Source: Opitutia bacterium UBA7374 (lineage in GTDB: Bacteria; Verrucomicrobiota; Verrucomicrobiia; Opitutales; Coraliomargaritaceae). From it: 20,481 bases of DNA. The DNA is taken from contig DKOA01000010.1 in NCBI GenBank assembly GCA_002469895.1, forward strand, positions 1 through 20,481. The letters are read 5' to 3'. Every line of letters starts with the position of its first letter. The first letter of the stretch is position 1. Below, piece by piece: positions 14,200 to 20,481 of this stretch. The notes below the pieces were generated by a model that searched no databases, was not told the origin of the DNA, and saw only the letters and a list, made by a program, of their open reading frames with translations. A program made the position numbers and the translations under genes.

Positions 14200-15752
14200 C
14201 AGGTAGACGTCATACTGGCATTGCGATTCTGCTCACGGATTTCATTAGCCGACAATTGAATGGCTTCCCGCTCAGCATCTTCGATACGGTCGAGGTTACG
14301 TACTTGCAAAGACATGCGCTGATTCTTGCGCAGGGCAGACTCGTGACGGGAGAGATAGTCCCAGTACAAAGTGCTGAAAGGGCAAGCATCCGGCCCCGTA
14401 CGCTTCGCTGGGTTCTTTGGGCATACCTTGCAGTAATTGCTCATTTTGTGAATGTACTTGCCCGTAGCGATGTAGGGCTTCGATGCCATCAATCCACCAT
14501 CTGCGTATTGCGACATTCCGAGTGAGTTCGGCAGTTCCACCCATTCGACTGCGTCGACATAAACAGCGAGGTACCAAGCATGCACTTCTTTAGGATCTAC
14601 CCCGAGAAGCAAAGTGTAGAGACCCGTGACCATGAGGCGTTGGATATGATGCGCATAGCCGTACTCCAGAGTTTGCCCAATGGACTGCCGAAGGCACTCC
14701 AGATCGGTCTCCCCGGTCCAAAAGAAATCCGGCAGCGGCTCTTTCGCTTGCATTGCGTTACGCTCCAGATACTCCGGCATTTTCAACCAATAGATACCGC
14801 GCACGTATTCACGCCAACCAAGGATCTGCCGGATAAAACCTTCGACCGCTTCAATCGGCGCTAGACCGGCTCGGTAAGCTTTTTCGGCAGCTTCCACGGC
14901 GTCACGTGGATTCAATAATTTCAAATTGAGCGATGTGCTGATTAAAGAGTGATAGAGCCAGGGCTCCCCCGTCCACATGGCGTCTTGGTACTTCCCAAAA
15001 TCACACAGTCGCTTCTCCACAAAAAGATCCAGTGCCCGTAGGGCATCGGAACGCGTGACCGGCCAGCGAAACGATTCCAACTGTCCGGGATGATCCGAAA
15101 AACGACTGGCCACCAGATCGAGCACTTCCCGGGTCAATGAGTCGGGAGCAAAATCCGGGCCACTTGGTGTTTTCCCGGGGCCTTCTTTGCCAAAACTACC
15201 ACGGTTGTCCTTATCAAAATTCCAAACACCACCAACCGGCTGATCGCCCTCCATTAAGACTGCAAAGCGGCGGCGTAATTCTCGATAAAAAAACTCCATG
15301 CGCAGCCCCTTACGGCCTTCCGCGTGTGCCGCAAAATCAGCGGGCGTCGTGTAGAAATGACGATCCTCCCGCAAGTCGAGTGGCACTTCGTTTTTCCGGC
15401 AGACTTCACGAAGCATTTCTAGGACACGCCATTCGCCCGGACGAGTCAGCACAATACACTCCGGCTGGTACTGGGCGATCGACTCCTCTAGGAGCCCGCC
15501 CAGCGAGGCCACGGAATCACTCAACTCGGTATAATCAACCGGGATACCCGCCGCACACAAATCATCCCGAAAATGCCGCATGGCTGAGAGAAAGAGGACG
15601 ATGCGCTGCTTGTGGGTCCACACGTGCGTGGACTCTTCGCTAACCTCAGCCATCCAAACCTGATCCTGAGCCGGGTCAAAGCCATCGAAAGCGGCGGCTT
15701 CTCGATCCAGCTGATCACCCAAGACAATTACTAAATTACGAGTCGGATTCAT
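14199..15752 (-). CDS. FeS-type bacterial cryptochrome/photolyase (PhrB/CryB class, probable (6-4) photolyase)
   Basis: Repairs or senses using blue light with FAD; characterised members such as Agrobacterium PhrB are (6-4) photolyases carrying a [4Fe-4S] cluster and a lumazine antenna. The 517 residues match that class. The N-terminus LVIVLGDQLDREAAAF is the antenna domain. Four cysteines in the expected arrangement are C353 (TDLECLR) and C441, C444, C457 (NYCKVCPKNP and PDACPF). HH at 368-369 (YAHHIQRLM) matches the double histidine linked to (6-4) repair. GWREYVRGIYW and QYADGGLMASKPYIATGKYIHKMS are the FAD-domain core, split by a loop. It overlaps the class I photolyase stop by four bases and the SDR start by one. 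Confidence 0.93.
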   Translation of the reverse strand: MNPTRNLVIVLGDQLDREAAAFDGFDPAQDQVWMAEVSEESTHVWTHKQRIVLFLSAMRHFRDDLCAAGIPVDYTELSDSVASLGGLLEESIAQYQPECIVLTRPGEWRVLEMLREVCRKNEVPLDLREDRHFYTTPADFAAHAEGRKGLRMEFFYRELRRRFAVLMEGDQPVGGVWNFDKDNRGSFGKEGPGKTPSGPDFAPDSLTREVLDLVASRFSDHPGQLESFRWPVTRSDALRALDLFVEKRLCDFGKYQDAMWTGEPWLYHSLISTSLNLKLLNPRDAVEAAEKAYRAGLAPIEAVEGFIRQILGWREYVRGIYWLKMPEYLERNAMQAKEPLPDFFWTGETDLECLRQSIGQTLEYGYAHHIQRLMVTGLYTLLLGVDPKEVHAWYLAVYVDAVEWVELPNSLGMSQYADGGLMASKPYIATGKYIHKMSNYCKVCPKNPAKRTGPDACPFSTLYWDYLSRHESALRKNQRMSLQVRNLDRIEDAEREAIQLSANEIREQNRNASMTST

Positions 15753-17197
15753 GACACAGGCTCCGGCTCCTTCCTAAATCGACTAAAGGCATCTAAGGCA
15801 CGGGCACGACCCGCCTTGTGTTCAATAACCGGAAGCGGATAGGTTTCACCGAGTACAATGCCCGCATTCTGTAGGAGTCCGTCCGGTGCTTCCCAGGGGG
15901 CATGAACATACTTCGCTGGCAATGCAGCTAACTCGGGAACGTAGCGTTTCACATAGGTTCCTTCGGGGTCAAACTTCTGCCCCTGAGTCATCGGATTGAA
16001 AACGCGAAAATAGGGTGCTGCGTCCGCCCCACAGCCGCCACTCCACTGCCAGCCCAGTGTATTGCTGGCAAGGTCGGCATCTAACAGCGTATTCCAGAAC
16101 CAGCGCGCGCCTTCCTTCCAGTCCTGCAAGAGGTGTTTGACCAGAAGCGAAGCCACGATCATGCGTACTCGGTTGTGCATCCAGCCGGTTTGCCAAAGCT
16201 GGCGCATCCCCGCATCGACGATCGGATAACCGGTCTGCCCGCGTTGCCAGGCGCGAAGTAATGCACTGTCCGACTCCCACGGAAAATTCGCATAGGCCGG
16301 TTGCAGAGGCTGATCCGGCGTGTCTGGAAAGTGGTACAGGACATTGTAGGCAAATTCGCGCCAATAGATTTCCTTTCGGTATATGAACGCACCTTCGTTC
16401 ATCGCATCTGTTCGACTATTTAAGGCCTGAATAATTTGTCGCGGACCGATCTGCCCGAAGTGCAGATAGGGTGAAAGAGAAGACGTGCCCGCATCTTCCG
16501 GGTAATCACGCTGTTGATCGTAAGCAGTCACGCGTTTTTCCAGAAAATGATCTAAACGCTTGTGGGCAGCGGCCTCCGTCGGTTCCCAATACTCGGAAAA
16601 TTCCTTATGCCAGTCCTTCTTCGGAATCAGCCCAAGTGCATCCAGCGGCTCGGAGTCTGGAAAACTATCGGGAAAAGAAAGCCTGTCCAGAGGCGTGTCC
16701 ACGGGAGCTTCCACCACGCGGTCCTGAACATTTTTAAAATAGGGGGTATACACTTTGCAGGGCTTGCCTGCTTTTGTGCTCACCGTATGCGGCTCGTTGA
16801 GCAGAGCCGAGTTAAAGCTCTTCACCGCAATCCCGGCATCGGAAAAGTGACGCTTCATCCGTGCATCCAGCTCCCGAAGTGAACCCGCATAACGACGATT
16901 CCAGTAGATTTGTTCGGCTCCGGAAGCAGCGATGATTTCTTGCAAAACTTTTTTGCTATCTCCCGTGCGCAAAATCAGGGTGCCACCCAGTGCGGATAAA
17001 TCGCTCTGTAAGCTCTTTAGCGCATGGTGTAGCCACCAGTTGGAAGCCTCGCCCGGCGGCCATGCCCCATAGGCGTTGGTATCGTGGATATACAAAGGTA
17101 GCACCGGTGCCCCCAAAGTAATTGCCTCGGCTAGGGCTGTGTTGTCCCCCAGGCGCAGGTCATTGCGAAACCAGAGGATAGTAGGTGCGGTAGTCAT
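15749..17197 (-). CDS. phrB: Deoxyribodipyrimidine photolyase, class I CPD type
   Basis: Splits cyclobutane pyrimidine dimers using blue light and reduced FAD. The 482 residues start with ILWFRNDLRLGDN, the antenna domain. The FAD domain begins with SSLSPYLHFGQI (239-250) and continues with YWREFAYNVLYHFP (278-291), GYPIVDAGMRQLWQTGWMHNR (spanning 323-343) and LDADLASNTLGWQW (372-385), then ADAAPYFRVFNP. These match E. coli PhrB closely. It is the first gene of a minus-strand run of four overlapping genes. There is no Shine-Dalgarno sequence before the ATG. The 92-base gap to the divergent nitroreductase carries a long inverted repeat that is probably regulatory. Confidence 0.95.
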   Translation of the reverse strand: MTTAPTILWFRNDLRLGDNTALAEAITLGAPVLPLYIHDTNAYGAWPPGEASNWWLHHALKSLQSDLSALGGTLILRTGDSKKVLQEIIAASGAEQIYWNRRYAGSLRELDARMKRHFSDAGIAVKSFNSALLNEPHTVSTKAGKPCKVYTPYFKNVQDRVVEAPVDTPLDRLSFPDSFPDSEPLDALGLIPKKDWHKEFSEYWEPTEAAAHKRLDHFLEKRVTAYDQQRDYPEDAGTSSLSPYLHFGQIGPRQIIQALNSRTDAMNEGAFIYRKEIYWREFAYNVLYHFPDTPDQPLQPAYANFPWESDSALLRAWQRGQTGYPIVDAGMRQLWQTGWMHNRVRMIVASLLVKHLLQDWKEGARWFWNTLLDADLASNTLGWQWSGGCGADAAPYFRVFNPMTQGQKFDPEGTYVKRYVPELAALPAKYVHAPWEAPDGLLQNAGIVLGETYPLPVIEHKAGRARALDAFSRFRKEPEPVS

Positions 17198-17206
17198 CGA
17201 TAAATA

Positions 17207-17278
17207 AGCGTTTTCCAGCCGGTCAACTTACAAGCTACCAATCTGCAAGCGTCTCTTGACTGGCTGGCCGGAAACGCT
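17207..17278. promoter_or_regulatory. Long imperfect inverted repeat between phrB and the nitroreductase gene
   Basis: The left arm (17207-17226) and right arm (17256-17278) are reverse complements over about 19-20 pairs, with a three-base CCG bulge at 17268-17270 and one T-G mismatch at 17221/17261. The inner parts read TTGACCGGCTGG on the minus strand and TTGACTGGCTGG on the plus strand, so each arm gives a TTGAC box pointing at the gene on its side. The 29-base centre is not symmetrical. It could be a shared operator or paired promoters, or a mobile hairpin repeat. No clear -10 box follows either TTGAC at 16-18 bases. Confidence 0.65.
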
Positions 17279-17289
17279 AGCAAGAGAAG

Positions 17290-17895
17290 ATGAATACATT
17301 TACCGCGATTGAGGAGCGACGCTCCATTAAGCATTACGATCCTGAACACAGGATGACTGAGCCGGAAATCCGCAAACTAATGGAAGCGGCTTTGCTTTCG
17401 CCGACCTCTTTCAATATGCAAAATTGGCGTTTTGTCGTGATCGATGATGCGGAAAAGAAGTCTGCCCTGCGAGCCGCTGCCTATAATCAGGCGCAACTGT
17501 CCGAAGCTTCCATCGCAATCGCCCTTTGTGCCGATCTTCGATGCCACGAGGATGCAGGTCGCTACTGGGCGAACGCCTCAGAGGCAGTGCGCGAAGCCAT
17601 GGTCCCGATGATCGGTTCTTTTTACGCGGATAAGCCCGAGTTACAACGAGACGAAGCCATGCGTTCAATTGGAATTGCTGGCCAGACGCTAATGCTGGCC
17701 GCCAAAACAATGGGCTATGACTCCTGCCCGATGATCGGCTTTGATCCAGCCAAAGCGGCAGAGATTCTTGAGCTGCCCAAGAACCATATTATCGGGCTCA
17801 TTGTAGTGGTCGGCAAAGCCTTGGAACCTGCCAAGCAACGGGGTGGGCAACTTCCTTACGAGGCAGTTGTCTTTCGTGACAGTTTTCCCGCTTAG
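17290..17895 (+). CDS. Nitroreductase family FMN-dependent oxidoreductase
   Basis: Reduces nitro compounds, quinones or enones with NAD(P)H; the true substrate is unknown. The 201 residues show the family pattern: AIEERRSIKHYD (6-17) with the FMN-phosphate-binding RRS, LLSPTSFNMQNWRFVVID (35-52), and the dimer helix with AGQTLMLAAKTMGYDSCPMIGFD (spanning about 130-152), ending with a GLIVVVGK-type strand. NAD(P)H-flavin reductase activity is possible. AAGAGAAG just upstream of the ATG is a weak ribosome binding site. It diverges from phrB. Its TAG stop overlaps the stop of the converging phospho-sugar mutase gene. Confidence 0.9.
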   Translation: MNTFTAIEERRSIKHYDPEHRMTEPEIRKLMEAALLSPTSFNMQNWRFVVIDDAEKKSALRAAAYNQAQLSEASIAIALCADLRCHEDAGRYWANASEAVREAMVPMIGSFYADKPELQRDEAMRSIGIAGQTLMLAAKTMGYDSCPMIGFDPAKAAEILELPKNHIIGLIVVVGKALEPAKQRGGQLPYEAVVFRDSFPA

Positions 17896-19859
17896 CCTTC
17901 AGCTCTTTTGTGTGCGTCTGCCTCGATGGCGGCAAGTAGCCCCGACATAACCTGACCGGCCGACTCCTTGACCGCGGACAGTCGCTCCGGTTGGGAAACC
18001 TCGCTACGCCCGAAAACATAGAACTTAATTTTCGGCTCGGTACCTGAACCGCGCACTGCATAACTGTAGCCGTTGCTCAGTTCGAGGAAATAGAAATCCT
18101 GAGGGGGGATCTTCTTGCCGTCGCTGTCGACCAACTCGTCCTTACCGAAATCGGTAAATCCACGAACCGTGACCTCCCCGAAGGCAGTTGGCGGTTGCTC
18201 CCGATAAGAATCCAGAATCGATCGTATCTTGGTGCTTCCTGCCGCTCCCTCATAGTAGATGTTAATCTGCTTCTCTTCATAGTAACCATGCTGCAGATAG
18301 AGCGCATCCAACATCTCGGTAAAGGTCATTTCCTGGGCCTTCAAATAGGCGCCCAATTCACAGATCATAACCGCCGCCGCATTGGCGTCTTTATCCCGCA
18401 CCTTATCAGTCGCTAGATAACCATAACTTTCCTCTCCGCCAAAAACAAAGAAAGTCGAGTAATCGAGCAAGAGGTCCGCGCGCGTCCATACTTCAGTCGC
18501 ATCATAATCAACTGCCATGCCCTCTTTTTCAAAGAGCGCGCTCTTCATAACTGCCTCATAATCGGCTAGTTTTTCTCCGATCCACTTAAAGCCCGTCAAT
18601 GTATTGATCGTCTTAAGTCCATGCCAGTCCGCCACAGACTCCTGCATGGGAGTTGTCACAAAGGTCTTAATCAAAGCCGCGCTCTGCGTCCCATCCTCGG
18701 GAAGGATCTCCGCATCCTTTAAGGTCGAGATTCGATACTCCGCCAGCAATGTGCCGATTTGATTGCCCGTCAGCAAAACCATTTCGCCCGCATCATTGCG
18801 TACCGCAACCCCCATTCGGTCGGCGTCCGGATCCGTCGCAACGACGATGTCTGCACCGGTTGCCTCTGCTTTCGCCAATGCCATGGTCAGCGCCTCGGCA
18901 TTTTCCGGGTTGGGTGATTTCACTGTAGGAAAACGCCCGTCTGGTTCCATCTGCTCAGGCACCTCCACGACGTCGATACCCAACTTACGCAAGACCGGTA
19001 GACTACTCACTGCACCGGTGCCGTGAATGGGAGAAAAAACAACTTTGGTCGCCTGTTGCTTCATCACTTCACGATCGAGTACCTGCTCCTCCAGCACATC
19101 GAGATAGGCCGTGTCCGCCGCGGAATCGAGGGTGATGACCCCTTCCAGTGAAATATCTAAAAAGGGAGGCACTGCATCCAGGCCGACCGTTGCGACTTCT
19201 GCAACGATGGACTCTGCGTGAGGTGAGACAATTTGTGCCCCATCCTCAAAGTAGACCTTAAAGCCATTATCGTGGGGCGGGTTGTGACTAGCCGTAATGA
19301 CGGCCCCACAGGTCGCACGGAAGTAACGCACCGCAAAGCTTAACTGGGGGGTCGAGCGTGGCCCATCGAAGATAAGAGCCTGCCCGCCGAGGCGGCTCCA
19401 AGTCGAGGCGGCTAGCTCACAGAAATGTCGGGAGAAGTGCCGAACATCATGAGCAATGACAAAGCGGGGCGGATCAATACGGCCTTCTTTTTTGTGATAA
19501 CCTTCGACATAGCGGAATAAACCGATCGTCGCCCGCACGATGTTAAAATCATTCAATACATTAGTGCCAACCGCAGCATGCGCCGGACAACCATCTTGTG
19601 CCTCCAGATCACCCAGCTCCACTGCACTGGATACACGACCTATCGTGCGACCACGCATGCCACCCGTACCGAAAACCAAATTCTGGTAGAAACGGTCATT
19701 CAACTCGTCCCAGGCACCCTGCTCGATCAAGTCGGCCATGCTCTGCTCGACCCAGTCCGGCAGAAAGTCGGCCTCGGCCCAACACTTCGCGTTTTCCAAA
19801 GTAGCATCGAGGAGCAAACCATCTGATGCAGCCGTAACAATTTTTTCAACTAGGCTCAT
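17892..19859 (-). CDS. Phospho-sugar mutase (phosphoglucomutase/phosphomannomutase family)
   Basis: Interconverts glucose-1-phosphate and glucose-6-phosphate, or the mannose forms, by a phosphoserine mechanism. From ATG 19859 there are 655 residues. The first 50 or so precede the FGTGGMRG (63-70) entry loop. The catalytic serine is S191 in TASHNPPHDNG. Metal-binding DPDADR is at 343-348, the sugar loop GGEESYGY at 474-481, and the phosphate loop RGSGTEPK at 603-610. The length and the DPDADR/GGEESYGY combination resemble the PGM2-like long bacterial form rather than the 450-residue ManB/AlgC type. The frame extends upstream to a TTG at 19895, but that start is weaker. The stop overlaps the converging nitroreductase stop. 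Confidence 0.93.
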   Translation of the reverse strand: MSLVEKIVTAASDGLLLDATLENAKCWAEADFLPDWVEQSMADLIEQGAWDELNDRFYQNLVFGTGGMRGRTIGRVSSAVELGDLEAQDGCPAHAAVGTNVLNDFNIVRATIGLFRYVEGYHKKEGRIDPPRFVIAHDVRHFSRHFCELAASTWSRLGGQALIFDGPRSTPQLSFAVRYFRATCGAVITASHNPPHDNGFKVYFEDGAQIVSPHAESIVAEVATVGLDAVPPFLDISLEGVITLDSAADTAYLDVLEEQVLDREVMKQQATKVVFSPIHGTGAVSSLPVLRKLGIDVVEVPEQMEPDGRFPTVKSPNPENAEALTMALAKAEATGADIVVATDPDADRMGVAVRNDAGEMVLLTGNQIGTLLAEYRISTLKDAEILPEDGTQSAALIKTFVTTPMQESVADWHGLKTINTLTGFKWIGEKLADYEAVMKSALFEKEGMAVDYDATEVWTRADLLLDYSTFFVFGGEESYGYLATDKVRDKDANAAAVMICELGAYLKAQEMTFTEMLDALYLQHGYYEEKQINIYYEGAAGSTKIRSILDSYREQPPTAFGEVTVRGFTDFGKDELVDSDGKKIPPQDFYFLELSNGYSYAVRGSGTEPKIKFYVFGRSEVSQPERLSAVKESAGQVMSGLLAAIEADAHKRAEG

Positions 19860-19911
19860 GATTCGTAGTAAAAGTGTGCCGCAAACAAAGGGCAACCATT
19901 CGGACTGACCA

Positions 19912-19941
19912 AATTTATGGTTTTGCCAAGCCTCGAATCAA
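19912..19941 (-). promoter_or_regulatory. Possible promoter for the phospho-sugar mutase gene
   Basis: On the minus strand TTGATT (19936-19941) is followed after 18 bases by TAAATT (19912-19917). The transcript would start about 45 bases before the chosen ATG. Both boxes are imperfect, so this is only a candidate. Confidence 0.25.
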
Positions 19942-19946
19942 ATTGA

Positions 19947-20090
19947 ATCCGTAAGAATAAGGAATCTGTAGGGATCTATCCGGCCTGTCGTATTTTAAAG
20001 CAAGCAACTAACGGCAACACCTTCACGGTGGAAGATGCGATGGCCGAAGGAACTAACCTAAAAAGTAGCCTATCTCCCGGATCAAACTAA
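19947..20090 (+). pseudogene. Possible gene remnant (coding-like frame without a start)
   Basis: From 19947 the frame is open to a TAA at 20088-20090, after a TGA at 19944-19946. The tail translates as ATNGNTFTVEDAMAEG, then TNLKSSLSPGSN, a composition typical of real protein rather than noise. There is no ATG or GTG near the beginning of the frame; the first are GTG 20028 and ATG 20040, too late to include most of it. Family not recognised. It may be the end of a decayed gene, or chance. Confidence 0.3.
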
Positions 20091-20219
20091 GCGTTGAGAG
20101 AGATAATCCGGAAAAGCAAAAACCGAAACGCATGTGCTCCAGGTTAGAACTCAATAATATTGGACAAATAAACATAAAAAAATCTTGGCACGCTTTAAGC
20201 TTTGGTGCAAGTCATGTGC

Positions 20220-20245
20220 ATTACTAGTAATTATATAATATTATA
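20220..20245. repeat. Two adjacent perfect 12-bp palindromes
   Basis: ATTACTAGTAAT (20220-20231) and TATAATATTATA (20234-20245) each equal their own reverse complement and are separated by two bases. They lie in the AT-rich part of the intergenic region, about 225 bases upstream of the gene at the right edge. They could be operator sites or a DNA-melting element. Confidence 0.45.
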
Positions 20246-20432
20246 CCCGCTTGATATGTTTTCAATTTATAATTAATAAGAACAATATCTGTGACGCACA
20301 CTACAAGCATGCGATTACTATACAAAGCCTGCACTACCTAGCATTTTACGGCGACTGTATCAAAAATTTAAAAATCACCCGTAAATAAATTAAGTTGTCT
20401 GCCTGTTACACTCCTTAAATTTCTATAAATTC

Positions 20433-20461
20433 TTGCATCCAACCACTAATAAAATTATAAG
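20433..20461 (+). promoter_or_regulatory. Possible promoter close to the right-edge gene
   Basis: TTGCAT (20433-20438), a 17-base spacer and TATAAG (20456-20461) form a plausible sigma-70-type promoter. The expected start about 7 bases after the -10 box falls at or next to the ATG at 20469, which would give a leaderless or nearly leaderless transcript. Confidence 0.3.
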
Positions 20462-20468
20462 CCACTTA

Positions 20469-20481
20469 TGAAACGTAAACA
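20469..20481 (+). CDS. Start of a gene cut by the window edge
   Basis: ATG at 20469 opens a frame reading MKRK up to the window edge, preceded by a promoter-like TTGCAT/TATAAG pair. Too little is present to identify it; the basic start would fit a signal peptide or a small DNA- or RNA-binding protein. There is no Shine-Dalgarno sequence in the preceding AT-rich bases. Confidence 0.3.

Larger units (their letters stand above)
19896..20468. other. Noncoding region, mostly AT-rich, with a coding-like remnant and palindromes
   Basis: 573 bases lie between the TTG upstream of the mutase gene (19895) and the partial gene at the right edge. From about 19947 to 20090 a plus-strand frame stays open, at about 52% G+C over 20001-20060, without a start codon at its beginning. 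After 20160 the DNA becomes very AT-rich (11 G+C of 60 at 20221-20280) and holds two adjacent perfect 12-bp palindromes. I see no tRNA, known riboswitch or terminator. See the findings for the separate elements. Confidence 0.6.

Noticed and set aside
15137..15643. 168-codon plus-strand frame inside the FeS-photolyase gene
   Set aside because: Antisense to a well-conserved gene, with a Pro/Arg-rich translation typical of shadow frames.
19860..19895. TTG start 12 codons upstream of the mutase ATG
   Set aside because: A TTG without a Shine-Dalgarno sequence, adding a Cys/Leu-rich stretch not expected in this family.
19960..20130. Known riboswitch (cyclic-di-GMP, cobalamin, SAM or fluoride)
   Set aside because: I compared the conserved cores from memory and none is present; a short CACC/GGTG hairpin alone is not enough.

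Overview
The window reads as a piece of a bacterial chromosome, most plausibly from Verrucomicrobiota (Opitutae/Puniceicoccales type). This is inference from gene content: OleA/OleB-type enzymes, a Mn-type superoxide dismutase, a paired class I photolyase and FeS-type photolyase, a secreted protein with an SHD1-like N-terminus, and translation starts that mostly lack a Shine-Dalgarno sequence. It holds 17 complete or nearly complete genes plus the starts of two more, almost all housekeeping or metabolic. I see no rRNA, tRNA, CRISPR array, phage or insertion sequence.

Layout. (1) 1-1494, minus strand: the 5' part of argG, preceded by cysK. (2) 1665-3278: a lone infA (minus) with an unusual Arg-rich tail, then tadA and sodA (plus), closed by a strong terminator at about 3307-3339. 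(3) 3358-9427, minus strand: six genes in one direction, oleA, oleB, an Lrp/AsnC regulator, a class I aminotransferase, der and an AmiD-like lipoprotein amidase. Three of the junctions overlap and the other two gaps are 45-46 bases. (4) 9428-11035, plus strand: two secreted proteins of unknown function, one a lipoprotein in visibly AT-richer DNA. (5) 11036-17197, minus strand: class I CPD photolyase, FeS-type photolyase, TIGR01777-type SDR protein and a renalase-like FAD oxidoreductase, all overlapping by 1 or 4 bases, then fabZ and fabI 49 bases further on. (6) 17290-19859: a nitroreductase diverging from the photolyase operon, converging on a phospho-sugar mutase; their stop codons overlap. 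(7) 19860-20481: more than 570 bases of mostly AT-rich noncoding DNA leading to the first codons of a gene cut by the window edge.

How the genes fit together. The photolyase operon is a light-dependent DNA repair unit with two flavoproteins of different classes plus two redox-type accessory proteins. A nitroreductase-family flavoprotein diverges from it across a 92-base gap that contains a long imperfect inverted repeat whose arms both point outward with TTGAC boxes. OleA and OleB are the first and last enzymes of head-to-head olefin synthesis, but OleC and OleD are not in the window. FabZ and FabI belong to fatty acid elongation, which would feed OleA.

The observations I would check first are the inverted repeat and operon at 12332-17895, the split ole cluster at 7476-9427, and the structured AT-rich noncoding tail after 19960.
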